Assembly (NCBI GenBank): GCA_023515745.1 | Contig: JALECJ010000011.1 | Coordinates: 28,535 to 92,534, forward strand | Source of the DNA: Amoeboaphelidium protococcarum | Taxonomy: Eukaryota > Aphelidiomycota > Aphelidea | DNA length: 64,000 nt | Direction: 5' to 3' | Part shown: positions 22,894 through 34,241 of the stretch, in pieces | Layout: each line of letters opens with the position of its first letter | Position numbering within the stretch: the stretch's first letter is position 1 | The notes under the pieces: model-generated | What the model was told of the DNA's origin: nothing | What the model saw: the letters and a program-made list of their open reading frames with translations, nothing else | Databases searched by the model: none | Program-made: the position numbers and the translations under genes

Positions 22894-25800
22894 TCACCTT
22901 TTTGACTGACTCTTTTTGCCACTCTTCTTAGATTGCTTTCTGGACAGTTTCTACTTCTCCTCTGACCACCATCCATCAATCTCATCGAGCCAACTGCCAG
23001 CCACAATTTCTTGTAAAACTTCTGTGGATTCTGACCATGTGGCAAATCCACATACACGCCTAGCCAACTGAGGCATCTTTGTACTATACTGGAGATGCCC
23101 AGTGACCACATCAGTTATATCGACATTCACCAGAAGCCTTGACGTGGACTTGAGGCGAACTTCAGCTTCTACGTTGGCGCGTTATCTCCCCTCGTCTTCT
23201 GTCATCTCATCAAACAACGTTATAACATCTGGTGTCTCTGTTTCGTCCAGTATTACTGGAGACAGACCGGCAACATCATAAAGTCCAGCTACTGATGCTC
23301 TGAGCAGAAACCCAAGCACCCAATCAACACGGCTGAAGCAGTTGAACAGTCTTCCACCAACCACAGATATTGCAGATCGCCACTCGTCCAAAGATTAATA
23401 AGCATTCGGAGATGAAGAATTGATATTCTCCGGTTTGATAAAAGGATCCGACTACTCCACATTAAGGGGCATTACACTATTATTGTTCTTTGCATTAGAT
23501 CCATTGGACAAAGTGACATGAGTCGTAAGTATAGGAGTGCCAAATAAGTACACATCTTGCACGATTCCATACTTACCACGCTTGGCTAACTCTAACAAGC
23601 AATAGAAGATGACTCTGGCACCGAGAGAGTATCCGACAAGAGTGACAGGCTTAGAATTTTAAATATTATTACATAAAGAGTCAGCTAAGAGATATCCGGA
23701 TTTCTAAGCTCGATCCAAACCCATAGACCACGGATTATCAACCAGGTAGCTCAACTTTATTAACCACAGAGGCCAAGTAAGTCCAGACATTAAAGTGCTC
23801 AGCACAGTCTATTACAGAATTTACTAAGTGGAAAAAGACACCAATTCACTGGCAAACATTTTCAGAGCATCCCCAAGAGTAGACAGAATATGCGGATCAA
23901 AGCAGAGAGAGTAATGCGCACCATTGATAGCAGAGAGACCAACAAACGGGATAATTAAATCCTCCAGTCCACAAGCAAGAGTCTCATCAGTAGACTGCTC
24001 AGAGTGCTATTGCTATTGCTGATTTGAGAGCAGAGATTTCTTTTGCGAACTTCCACTAGGCATAGGACTGGTCTACTATGATGTTCTGGCTGATTTACCC
24101 TTTTTGTTAAACACCCAGCCGGCAATAGAAATAATAACTGCTGGTGCCTGACTCGTATCAGTGGATGCCATGGTATTAAGCTAGAGAGGAATGAATTTGA
24201 ACACTTGAACATCTGCCGTCCTCTTTCCCATTTTGTATCCTGCGTATGACGTACCAAAGAGGGTTGCACTTGAAGTGATGAGAGCTGTACCGCCAACGCT
24301 AGACAGAAAAGCTGAAGCTCCGGCAACATGGACTGCAGTCAGAGCAGTACCGAGTCCGGCTACGAGCAGCGGGGCAGCAAGTCCAGCTGATACACCAAGC
24401 ATAAGTCCACCACCGATAGCAGCAGCAGTCATCATTCCGACTCTTTTACGCTTATTCTTGGCAGCCAGCTTTTTATCGGCAATTTGTCGATTCCTCTCAG
24501 ACTCTGTTCGCTCTCTAGACTTTGTATCAGCGGTCTTATTATCAGAAGGTTTAGAGGTGAAAGCATCAGCTGTGGTCGAAGTAGGACTAGTGACAAATTG
24601 ATCTGAAGACGCCATAAAATCGTCCGTTTCATCGCTAGCTAAATATGTAAACTTTAAAGGACTTTCAATAAACTCCACGACATCTAAACAGTTATCAACA
24701 CCGAGACAATCTAAAGCCAACATCTTCATAAACTGACGCGATCTACAATCCAAAGTGTTTAACAAAATAGTCTCTTTGTGCACAAGATTATCATTCTCTT
24801 TACTTGTGTTGGCTCTTTATCGATCAGATTACATTAAGAGAATCATTATATTCCACAGTGTAAAAGTTCTTTTCATCTTCGACATATTCTTAGAGTCCCC
24901 GGTCAACTATCCATCTTTATCGAATTCAATTTTTTGCACAGAACCCTGATCATTCAATCGTATGTTACTCTTCAGCTATGACATTGTCATAAACTGCAGA
25001 CTGCTCTCGATAAAATGTTGCTCCTGGAAATCTATCTCCAAGTCTTTACACAACGAATCATAAAACTCATTACCCCAACTCAGATAATCATTAACAGCGT
25101 ATGCCAGCGACGTGTTGGCCGTGACATTAACTCCGATATACACCAGATGGGTGATGTTATCTTGCGCATGCAAGTGAGTGTAAAACTCCGACTCGTATGG
25201 TTCAGCTGAGACTATCTACTGTGAACTAGTGCTTTTAGAGTGCTTGCCACCATTTACATCGTCATCATCGCTAGACTCCTAGTCAGAATAATCATAGAGA
25301 AGACTGTCTTTAGATTTCTATACATTTGCATTGCTTTGCTGCTGCTGTTGGGTGATGTGCTTTTACAATGCGGCCAAGTCTACAAATTGAAATCGAGCAA
25401 ATCTATGAGCCAATTTCCGAATGATCATAAGTACCAGCCCAGCGAATGCAATCCGCTCCTGCTCATCCAAGATATCTTTTAGATCCGGCACGTCCACCCA
25501 AACTGCTTCTTCAAGCAAATTGTCAATGAGCTACTATTGCTCTTCCTTGGTCATGTTGGCCTGTTGAAATTCAGTCTCAGCGACGGGAGAATTAAGGGTA
25601 TCTCCGGATGAATTAACTTCCTATTCCTATTCCTATTCCCCATCATCATCATCGACCTCACCATCCTATTAGACATCTTTATCAGGCTCTTGGTGCGCAG
25701 TAAACTATGTAGTTGGAGATAAAGTAGCAACAGAAGATTATTTCAACGGAGAGACAGGAGCAGTAAGAACATTCTCTTTCACAGGAGTCGAGGTGGATTC

Positions 25801-26034
25801 TAATTGGACATTCATCATTGGCGGAGAGGTGTCTTTTTAAGAGTCACTCTAAATGGTTATACTTTACAGCTAAGCCTGAACCAGAGATTCTTCGTCACTA
25901 ATGGGCACCGGAGACTAGATATTTGAGGAGTATGGTGACTGCTTTGTCGAATTATAGAACTCTTCCACTTCATCATAGTTCTCAGCCCAGACATTTCGCG
26001 TCAGTTCATCATCAATAAAGTCATGATGGCTCAT
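22894..26034 (-). CDS. DUF726/TMCO4 (Mil1-like) alpha/beta hydrolase-fold protein
   Basis: An intronless 1046-aa protein; yeast YFL034W (Mil1) is about 1070 aa. The N-terminal 280 residues are acidic and Gln/Ser-rich. The middle holds the family's glycine-rich hydrophobic region (AAAIGGGLMLGVSAGLAAPLLVAGLGTALT, given here only in part as the hairpin near residues 455-510). The C-terminal half has the hydrolase nucleophile elbow in LVGYSLGARVIFYCLLELA, followed by DVYLFGTP. The GYSLG serine is therefore present. It ends in a basic, Ser/Lys-rich tail. TMCO4/DUF726 proteins are membrane-associated, and yeast Mil1 links to clathrin adaptor traffic; enzymatic substrate is not established. Its start faces 420 bp of gap. 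Confidence 0.85.
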
Positions 26035-26457
26035 TTGTAATCAGGATGAAGCGTCTTCCAGACAATGTGCAAGGCCAAAATACTATCTGAAGTGTAGCAG
26101 TAAAATCAACTTAAAGGCAATAAGCTATATGGTAATTAACGGGCTTGTTTTATCCAGCACCAAGAAAGATTTTCTGTTAAAACAAAAAAAAACAGAGGAT
26201 TCGTTGGAACAAAAGTAATAGAGAACTTGAGCAATCAGCAATCGCGATATGTCTACCGCGTCGTAAATTGAGAACTAGTTGTTTATGACACACGTGAAAA
26301 GAAATTAAATACACCCGAGGTACCCATTTAATAATCATTTGCAACACTTAACCCAAGTATCTATACTCGGCTATCATCCAATAATCTGTGTATACATCAA
26401 CTTCAAGAATGCACTGGGTAAAAGTATATCGTTCAATCATTGTGCGTTTCACACATA
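26035..26457. other. Intergenic region
   Basis: This lies between the 5' end of the DUF726 gene and the 3' end of the small unknown gene, both on the minus strand. No gene, RNA or repeat is supportable here. Confidence 0.5.
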
Positions 26458-26955
26458 TCACACTCGTCCATCAACGCGGTTTGAGTTAGTGTCTGATTCA
26501 CAGGTAGGTAGTTTTTTGGTGCATTTCTTCTTATGATTCTGCGCCAAAGGATCAGCCTCTTAGATACAATGAGAATCAGTTAGCCCGGTTACTTACTAAT
26601 TAGTCAAGTTAAGTGGATCCTCAACCTTGTCAGCTCTTAAAAGTAACTAGTCATTAAAATCCCGTTTCACTTGGCACTCATTACCAAGTTTTACAACTTC
26701 CGGTAATGGCTTTCCAATCCTCCATGACTCTTGCTCAATATATTAACGACCTTTTCTACAAGAGGAGCAATTAATATAATCAGTGATATTGTTAAATGAT
26801 TTATTTTTATGCAATTTACGTGCCTTCGTAGCAGCAGCAGCATTGTCTTTCTTTTGAAGTTTGAACTCAATCCTTTTCGTAGTATTACCCGTACGAGAAT
26901 CTATAATAGTCATTTTGTAATAAATTTTCTCAGGTTTAAACTTCCATTGTATCAT
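26458..26955 (-). CDS. Small basic hypothetical protein
   Basis: The frame from ATG at 26955 to TGA at 26458 codes for 165 aa with TAR=Gln. The first 70 residues are lysine-rich (MIQWKFKPEKIYYKMTII, then FKLQKKDNAAAATKARKL). A CSSCRKGR motif follows and further Cys occur toward the end (KKKCTKKLPTCES), which could bind zinc. I recognise no family. The frame could also end earlier by splicing at a GTAACC near 26590. Composition is more protein-like than neighbouring frames, but no homology supports it. Confidence 0.4.
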
Positions 26956-27849
26956 TTTAGAGGAAAATGTTGAACACCTATAATAATCAAGATATCGTTG
27001 GAAAATAAACTAAGAGCGTTACAAGAGAAAGATAAACAATCTAGCGCCCTCTCAAAAGAGTAGTTGGAACGACTTCAAGCCATAGACAGAAGCTGATAGG
27101 AAAGATTCCGTTGATGTGCTTATCATAAGTAGCTGTAACAACAAGTCGCGCAGTTAACATGAATCAGTTTGACTTTAAAAATAATCAAATTGCCGAATTT
27201 CTTACCAGTGTTTCAAAGCTGGCATAATTTCACCTCTCTAACCACTGAACGCCAAGATTACAAATTCAATTTAAATGACGTAAATTTGTATGTGACTAGA
27301 AATTGAGTTATAGAAGGTCATAGATGGCAGTCTATCACAAGCGACCCACTGAGACGCGCTTCCAAAAATATCGGCTGACTTTTTTTCATCTGATCGATCG
27401 TCTCAGCGCCCTCCATGTCGAGAATCCCAAGACCAACATACCGTCAAATAAGATGTTATTAATTATGCTGAACACTACAGACTTATGCATTATACAAGTT
27501 TTAAAATCACGGGCGGAAATGAGAAGAGGAGAGAGTGACTGATTGAGAAACGGAAAATTGAGCGCGTGAGTTTCGCGAAGATCGTCTGTTGTTTGACGAC
27601 ACGGCTCGGAAACAACAAAGCGATCGCCGCCGTTCAAAATGAAAGTTGTTGAAATGACCGAAACAACGAGCGAGCCTGTTCCATTCTTCTCCGTTCCGCA
27701 CTGTGTCCTCCCCGCATTGTATCTCGGCACATTTGACTGTCAGTTGTCAGATATTCGTTCACTCTGATTGTATCATTGTCGGTTATTGTTCCTGGTCTTA
27801 CCTATTACTTGACTCACTATATCTCGAAAGTAACCAATTATCGTATACA
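26956..27849. other. Intergenic region between divergent genes
   Basis: About 890 bp between the unknown gene (minus) and the lipoxygenase gene (plus). The part 27330-27730 is GC-richer with GAAAC motifs on both strands (for example near 27605 and 27660), possibly promoter elements of the lipoxygenase gene. Open frames here on the minus strand have no motif. Confidence 0.45.
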
Positions 27850-29540
27850 ATGCCTTCTGCTGTGTAAGCAAAAGACAACAAGACTGCCAATGGTGGTGCT
27901 GTTGATAGAATTGCTTAGTTGAAACAAGACTTGAAAAAGTCTGAGACTTATGCAAGTGGTAAAGTCAAGAGCGTTGTTAATAGAGTTGAGAAGTTTACCG
28001 ACTTTTACTGTAAGTATTTTATTGCGCTGTTTCATATTTTATACTCTTTTCCTTATCATTGTGTGTAGTTACTCCAGAGTACAATCCAGTGTACATATTA
28101 ACTTCAGCTCTGCCCCGCTTTCTGACTTGGTTGAGTACTCTGGGTGCTCGCTATTTCACCTTCAGTCCTCCTGTGCCAACCTTTCTGCATGATGATGAAT
28201 TCCCAACCGTATTGAATGTCCCATTCAGTGAGCGTTTGTAGTTCTATTGGCGTCTAGCTACGGCGTATGTTCCCAAGATGGTAAAAGGCTTGGCTGTGGC
28301 TACTTACATGGCCTTCTTCGATTACCAGGCCAAGCCAATTTCTGATCCACAGTTATCTCATGTATTTGGAAACACTGTTTACGCCAAGTTTTTGAAGTAA
28401 GTTGACAAGGTTGAGTGGCTTAGTGCTCGCTAGATTCCAGTGTCTGCACCAAATGGATACTGGTATTATATTGCCGACTTTTCTTTTGTACCTAATGTAA
28501 AGATCTGGTCAGACTTTCGCACTAGTGGAAGTGTCGGTGTCTTCCGTGTTAGCAAGACTGCTGGAATCAAGGTACCGGAGCCTGTTGCTATTCAGCTGAC
28601 TTGGGTCAAGAACTAGGACAAGAATGTGCAAGTTTACGTTCCTGGTGATAATGCATGGCCTGGTGCCAAGCTGTTCCTGATGCAAGGAGCAGCCAAGATG
28701 GGTAGTTTGGTGGAGCATCCGAAGGCTCACTTTCCGTATGACTCTGTTAATGCTTTCACCCACCACCTGCCTAATGGTCGCTTATTAAAGACTTTACTGT
28801 GGCCGCATTTGAAGTACACTTTAGCTTTGAATGATACCGTCTTGAACTCTGTCTATCTGTCGATTGTGATCAATCCACTGATGAGCTAGACTCCATTCGA
28901 TGCTCCACCAGAGGAATTGAGAAAGTACTTGCAAGAGTCTCGTGAGACTTTCAAGTATGTCAAGAATGGAATTGAGAAGGATAATGTGTTCCCGTACGGT
29001 ACGTTTCTGAGCAGATATCATGATGTTTACATGAATTTTGTCGGCAAGGTTGTTGACCATGCCTGGGAGCAACTGTACACTCCTGAAACTGTTAAATGGG
29101 GTGATCAGATTGCTGCCATTGTTCCTGGATTCCCAGATGGTAAGCAGTTGTAGGACAAGCAGTTGTTTAAGTAGATCATTGCCCAGATCATGTGGAATGT
29201 CTCTGTGTTTCATGGTGCTGATCACTACACTTTCTACAAGATTCCGTGGAACCAGAACTGCTGGCGTCTTCGCGAGGACCCACCTCAGAACCCGGAGACT
29301 GCATTCGATTTCAAGTGGGCCCATGCGCCAATCGACATGTGGAAACTGGCTCAGACTTAAATTGTGTTCTTCTACACTGGTGCATCCAGCAAGTTGGAAG
29401 ATGTGAACTACAAGTTCAGAGATGCCAAGCTGAAGCAATACGCTTTGGAGTTTCGCGCCGCTCTAATGGCTGTAGACTCGATCAAGGACGATGCTCACTG
29501 CATGGATCTGAACCTTATTGGTCCAAGTATCGACTATTGA
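27850..29540 (+). CDS. Lipoxygenase-family dioxygenase
   Basis: Two exons, 27850-28009 and 28069-29540, joined over a 59-nt intron (GTAAGT...GTGTAG), give 543 aa. The core block LLWPHLKYTLALND (His about 300) matches the lipoxygenase signature LxxPHxRYTLxIN. The second metal-ligand helix reads VFHGADHYTFYKIP, with His 435 and His 439 in the H-x3-H spacing of mammalian 15-lipoxygenase. Upstream, His 270 and His 274 (EHPKAHF) lie where the first pair is expected, but the spacing is H-x3-H rather than the usual H-x4-H. The C-terminus NLIGPSIDY lacks the canonical terminal Ile. No PLAT domain is seen, as in fungal members. It should oxygenate polyunsaturated fatty acids to hydroperoxides; altered ligands leave activity uncertain. 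Confidence 0.65.
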
Positions 29541-29915
29541 TTGACTAAGTACATAGTATTGTACGGTCGGTGGGGACTTTTGTAAGAATGTATAAGGGAA
29601 TGAATGTATTGACGAAATTGGGTGATTTATAATTATGGATATTATTTTACTGTTTCTGTGTGTTTTTTATACCGCCATGTTAATGGGACATGCGTCTTTG
29701 TAATTCATCCATTTCGTCAATTTAAAAGAGGCAGCGGTGAAACGAAATTGTTTCAAGTCTTTTGCTTTGTCTTTGCATTGTTGTACTATAAGCACGTATT
29801 GTCTATCATAGTGTCGGAGTTTAGTGGATATCTCAGTAGTTTTCGTTAGTAATTTCTTCATCGTTATCATTTGACGTATTGTTGATCATCCAAGCATAAG
29901 ACTATAGTTTTTGAA
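29541..29915. other. Intergenic region
   Basis: AT-rich sequence between the lipoxygenase stop and the next plus-strand start. An open minus-strand frame runs through it into the antisense of the lipoxygenase gene and is taken as a shadow. Confidence 0.5.
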
Positions 29916-31826
29916 ATGGTGCATGAGATTGCGTATGTTGTGTTGAGCTGTAAGAGATACAAGCTTCGGTACAATAATTTAGGAGATGTTCCTGATAGAC
30001 CTTGTGGATTTGATGTGGAATTATTGAACGTTCAAAAAAAGTAGACTATGCTATTGCCTTTGCATCCGGGCCTGCATAGTTGGGCTGAAATTGGAGTGTT
30101 CCAGAGAGGTGTATGCTTGGCGAATATTGAGCTGACTGAAGACGGCGACGAACCGACAATGTTGGAAGGCTGCGCTACTGATCCCAACTATCCTGCACCG
30201 TTAGATGATGTTGATATTCCACTTATTTATGACGCGAATCCACCTCGGCGAAATCCATAATATAATTTCGTTCGTAATTGCTATATCGATCCAATGAGCG
30301 ACGATAGATGGATTCCCAGTACTTAAGAGCAGTTATTACAACAAGAGATTGACTGGTAAACAAAACACCCACCCATACGCCAAGATCATTTAATGCTCAG
30401 TGATGCCGTATTGAGAACTCAACCTCTGATAGGCCGCGTGATGAGCAAGAATAGTGCATTTAATTATATTAAAACCAACAGATTTGATGATGATTATCCA
30501 TTCAAGTTTATGATTGATCTGTATGATTCTAGTCAGCAGAAATAATAATGCGTGATTTGGGGCAAGTTTGCTGTAAAGTATTTTGACATGGTCACTGTTG
30601 GAGCTATAATATCTGTAGACCGATACACAATGCATGGCAATGAGGTCAAAGTTAAGTCTCTTAAAGTGCTGAATCCTGGCCACTTTGTGGGTTGGAATCC
30701 TCATTAATACAGAGACAGGTTTCCCTCGCTGATGTTGAATGTCATTGACTTACACCAGAGTTTGGATATGTACTCCAACTCTAATGATTTATTTGATCTT
30801 ATTGGAAAGGTGTTTTATTATAGTGATACTTTCATCAGGTGTGGGATCTATAAAAGAGCAAGGGATAAAAACTATTTGAATGGCGGCTGGCTTTCTTATA
30901 AATGGGTTGGCATAGAGTAGAAGTGCCGTTCTAATAATGGTCAGAAAGTACGGTTATTTATGAAACTGTTTGCCTGTTCTTAATAATAAGCTTTAAGTCA
31001 TTTGAAGGTTGGTGACATTCTATTGATTACTTCTGCTCAGGTTGACTAGTTTGGAGACTTTCGGCTTGTCAAAACGAGTAGCCAATCTTAAATCCTGATT
31101 TATGAAGATATTTAACATGTTCGTGAATAGTATCGTGCTCTGGTGGACTTTGATTCAGAGCTTAAAGTCCGAAGTCACAATGATCTGTTCAGATTTCCCT
31201 ACTAAAATCGTGATATAGAGAGTATAGCTCTTGAGTCAGATATGCATATGATGGAATTACATGAGGTGTCCTAATGGATTTCTTTCTGTCCACTGAATAG
31301 CCGTCGACTAGCTGTGGTAAATGGTTTGATTACAGAGGTGAGCTTAGAATATTCAGCAGATAAAATTATACCGCTCGATATGCCTAATCTTGTTACTCAC
31401 AATGCTATTTACCAGTGTCAAAGTATCATCCTGTAGAAATATTCTGAGCGTCCTCAACAAATTGTGTATCCATATTTAAGGATCACGATTTCCCACCATA
31501 ATAATTACAACGAGAACAATAATAGCGATGAATCTGAGATTATGTCTGTCGGTATATCTCCGAGTTTTGCATGTATTGATGACAGTTATAAGGGGGAGTT
31601 TGATGAGGACTTTGTTGGCAATTGGGTGTCCAGATCAGTGGCTCAGGTCATTAAACCGGTATTAACTGAACGCATTTATCAGGAAATGTTGGATTCTGAT
31701 GAGTTTTAATACGATGTTTTGATTAAAGATTTGAAGGGTTTGTAATGCTCTTTAGTGTGCGAGTTTGAGCGATTCAGTTCTATCCAGGTGATGGTTCACG
31801 CTCTTTACTTAGCTGCATTAGGATGA
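29916..31826 (+). CDS. OB-fold protein, possibly POT1-like
   Basis: An intronless 636-aa protein. At least two segments read as OB-folds: QCVIWGKFAVKYFDMVTVGAIISV followed by VKVKSLKVLNPG (about residues 210-270), and LKVGDILLITSAQV followed by FRLVKTSSQSQILIYE (about 365-400). A third beta-rich module follows near 450-520. The pattern of strand-rich OB-folds with a VGDILLI strand resembles POT1/telomere end-binding and other single-strand DNA-binding proteins, and the size fits POT1. No zinc ribbon as in RPA1 is seen. I cannot assign it firmly; an RPA-like or other ssDNA-binding protein is the main alternative. The last 40 residues are beta-like with no stop ambiguity before TGA at 31824. 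(The first quoted block is part of a continuous strand pair.). Confidence 0.45.
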
Positions 31827-32115
31827 ACTTTGAATATCTATTTCTCTGTTAATACTGAGTAAACTTTTTATAATTTGCATTTCTATCTTACGTTCCTACA
31901 CCTTCATTGGAATAGGTATGTACATCGTTCAAGTTGTGCTTTTTAACACGCCTGATTGGAGATCATGATGTAAGGCTATTAATATACAACCCATGGTTAC
32001 TCGCGCTATGGCTATTAATATACGAAAAATTTCTCATAACTGCTCTGTCCCGGTATTTTATTCACCATTAATCCCGCTATTAGATTAGAATCTTATCTAG
32101 TTAATTTGCATCGAT

Positions 32116-34092
32116 ATGGACATTGAGCAATCTAGCACGCTTGACAGGTTTATACAAGAGGCGCCAACGGCCAGTACCTCTGGGGATGTAACCACTGATA
32201 GACCAGCCCGACAAGAAACTCTGGATTTGAACGAAAGTGTAATGCCGTCGACTATTGTTGCTCTCGCTAGTCTGTAGGACCAACATCATATGCTTACTGC
32301 GGAGGTTGATGAAGTTGAAACTAGAAGCTTTAGTGACGACAATGCCCATGATGCTAAAGGGAGTAATAATACTGCGATTGATGATCAAACAGTACCAATG
32401 GTGGAAGTTCACAAGAGTACAACACCTGAACAGTCGCAGTAGTTGAATGCTCCGATGGATACAAAAGCGGCAGCCTCAATTGCTGATGATGGTATGCTTG
32501 CTGTGCCAAGAGATAATCAAGATGTATTGAAATCGACCAACTCTGTGGGTGCGCGTAGTCAGATTCACGGCTCTGAGTACTTTAAAGGCAGCCAATTCTT
32601 ACAGAGTGGACCGAAAGCTAAATTCTGGTCTTGGGCTATAACGATTGGTGTGAAGCATATCTTGTATATCATGATAGTGTCCTCGATGTATGCCGGTCTA
32701 TCTCTGATTCCAATGTAAGATCTGATGACCTAAAATTACTACGCAGCTGGATTTGCTTTTGTTGCCAGTTAGATGCCCGTGGCGATCTCAATCAGTTTCA
32801 GTGCCGTCTTCTGGTTGAAGTCTTTTATGGGAGTGCCTTACAGCTGGTCTGCCAAGAGAGATATGATACCTGGATTGGTGTACGCTGTAATTTCCGGTGT
32901 CATTTACATTGTAATTGTTATGAGTGGTCAGTGGCCTTTCCCATTGACCTCTATTATTGGAGGCGGTTCCTTCTACTCGATTGTACTCCCGCCCATGGTG
33001 TGGGTGATGTTGCCTCGCAGTCTAACATCTCAGGTGAAGAAGTACTCATTCAGTGACCCGATATTTAGAAAATTTGTACGCGCATGTATCGTCGTGGCCA
33101 CCATGAACATTTACTATTTCATGCTGTTGATTTTCTACTACCTGTTCACCCTGAGTACTTCTACTGCAGTATTTCAGCTGATCCTGGTGGCGGTGTTCAA
33201 GTTCTCGACCAGTCTGTTCATCTACTTCAGATGTAATATGGTAGAACTGGCTGCTAATGATTCTGGTCTTATAGAGAATGATCCTGCTTTCAAGAAGGGC
33301 TCTGATGCTTACAAACACTAGTTGCGTGTGAATCGTATGGTTGGTCACGAGATGAGTGTCTTTGCAAAGTTTGAAATTTCAGCGATGTAGGAGAGTTACT
33401 TTGCCATGTGTTTCCCTGCCATTAGAGGATGGGAGACTTTTGTGCTCCTCATTGTATTCCTCAATATGACCTTATTCTTTGAGCTGATGCACACGAAAGT
33501 GACCAACATGGATGGTATGGTGTTCATCTTCCATTACACTTACCAGAAGATTCGTCAACTGCTAGGAATGAGCAATGAGTTTGATCGTACCAATGCCAGC
33601 GGATAGTTGGGAAAATCAAAGGCAAGAGATCCACAAGCAGAGGCTGTGATGATCAAGTATAGAAACAAACTGCCAGAGAATTATCTAAAACTGCCCGCTG
33701 CCTACCTGGGTAGAATGGAATTTTACTTTCTGGGTCTGCTGGCTAAGCTCTTTGGCAGTATCATCTTTTGTTTTCTTGCACCCGTCTACTTCTTTGGGCC
33801 TAATCACGATTGGTATGGTGTCGTGTTTGACTTTCCTCTGGAAATTCTAATTGATTCATACATAAGAGCGGGAATATCTATTGGCGCCTTGGTTATCAAT
33901 TTGGCGTGTGCAACTCTGTACGTGAGATACCGCGCTAATGGAATATCCTTGATTTTGATTGGTCTTAGTGTTATCCATGGCAAGTGGAGTAGACTCATGT
34001 ATGCGGCTTACTGGTTGGCGCCCGTCTTCATGTACTCTCAGCTGGGTAAAATGTTTATGGTTGTGTACTGGTTTACAAATGGACGAGATTGA
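32116..34092 (+). CDS. Polytopic membrane protein, unknown family
   Basis: An intronless 658-aa protein. The first 170 residues are polar, acidic and Ser/Thr-rich, likely cytosolic. Then come about ten hydrophobic segments in two groups: a first set including AGFAFVASQMPVAISISFS, LVYAVISGVIYIVIVM and ACIVVATMNIYYFMLLIFYY, a polar loop of about 120 residues, and a second set including WETFVLLIVFLNMTLFFEL, FGSIIFCFLAPVYFF and AGISIGALVINLACATLYV. A basic loop (GKSKARDPQ) lies before the last set. It lacks transporter signatures I know (no MFS, ABC, P-type or mitochondrial carrier motifs). Function unknown. The 3' end faces the NDR kinase 3' end 150 bp away. Confidence 0.6.
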
Positions 34093-34241
34093 TTTAATTT
34101 GGTTGACTATTCAATTTTACTGGAGCTTTCAGGAGGATCATGAGGTAGCTTTAATAAGCGTTGAACAGTGATGATGAGTGAAGTAATACAAAATAGATTT
34201 AAACAAGGATTTGAACTCTCATTAATTTTTTAAACATCAAT

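Noticed and set aside
24233-24601. A 122-codon plus-strand frame, alanine-rich
   Set aside because: Antisense of the glycine/alanine-rich hydrophobic region of the DUF726 protein.
28821-29438. A 205-codon minus-strand frame free of all three standard stops
   Set aside because: It is the exact antisense of the lipoxygenase core; the plus-strand motifs show which strand codes.
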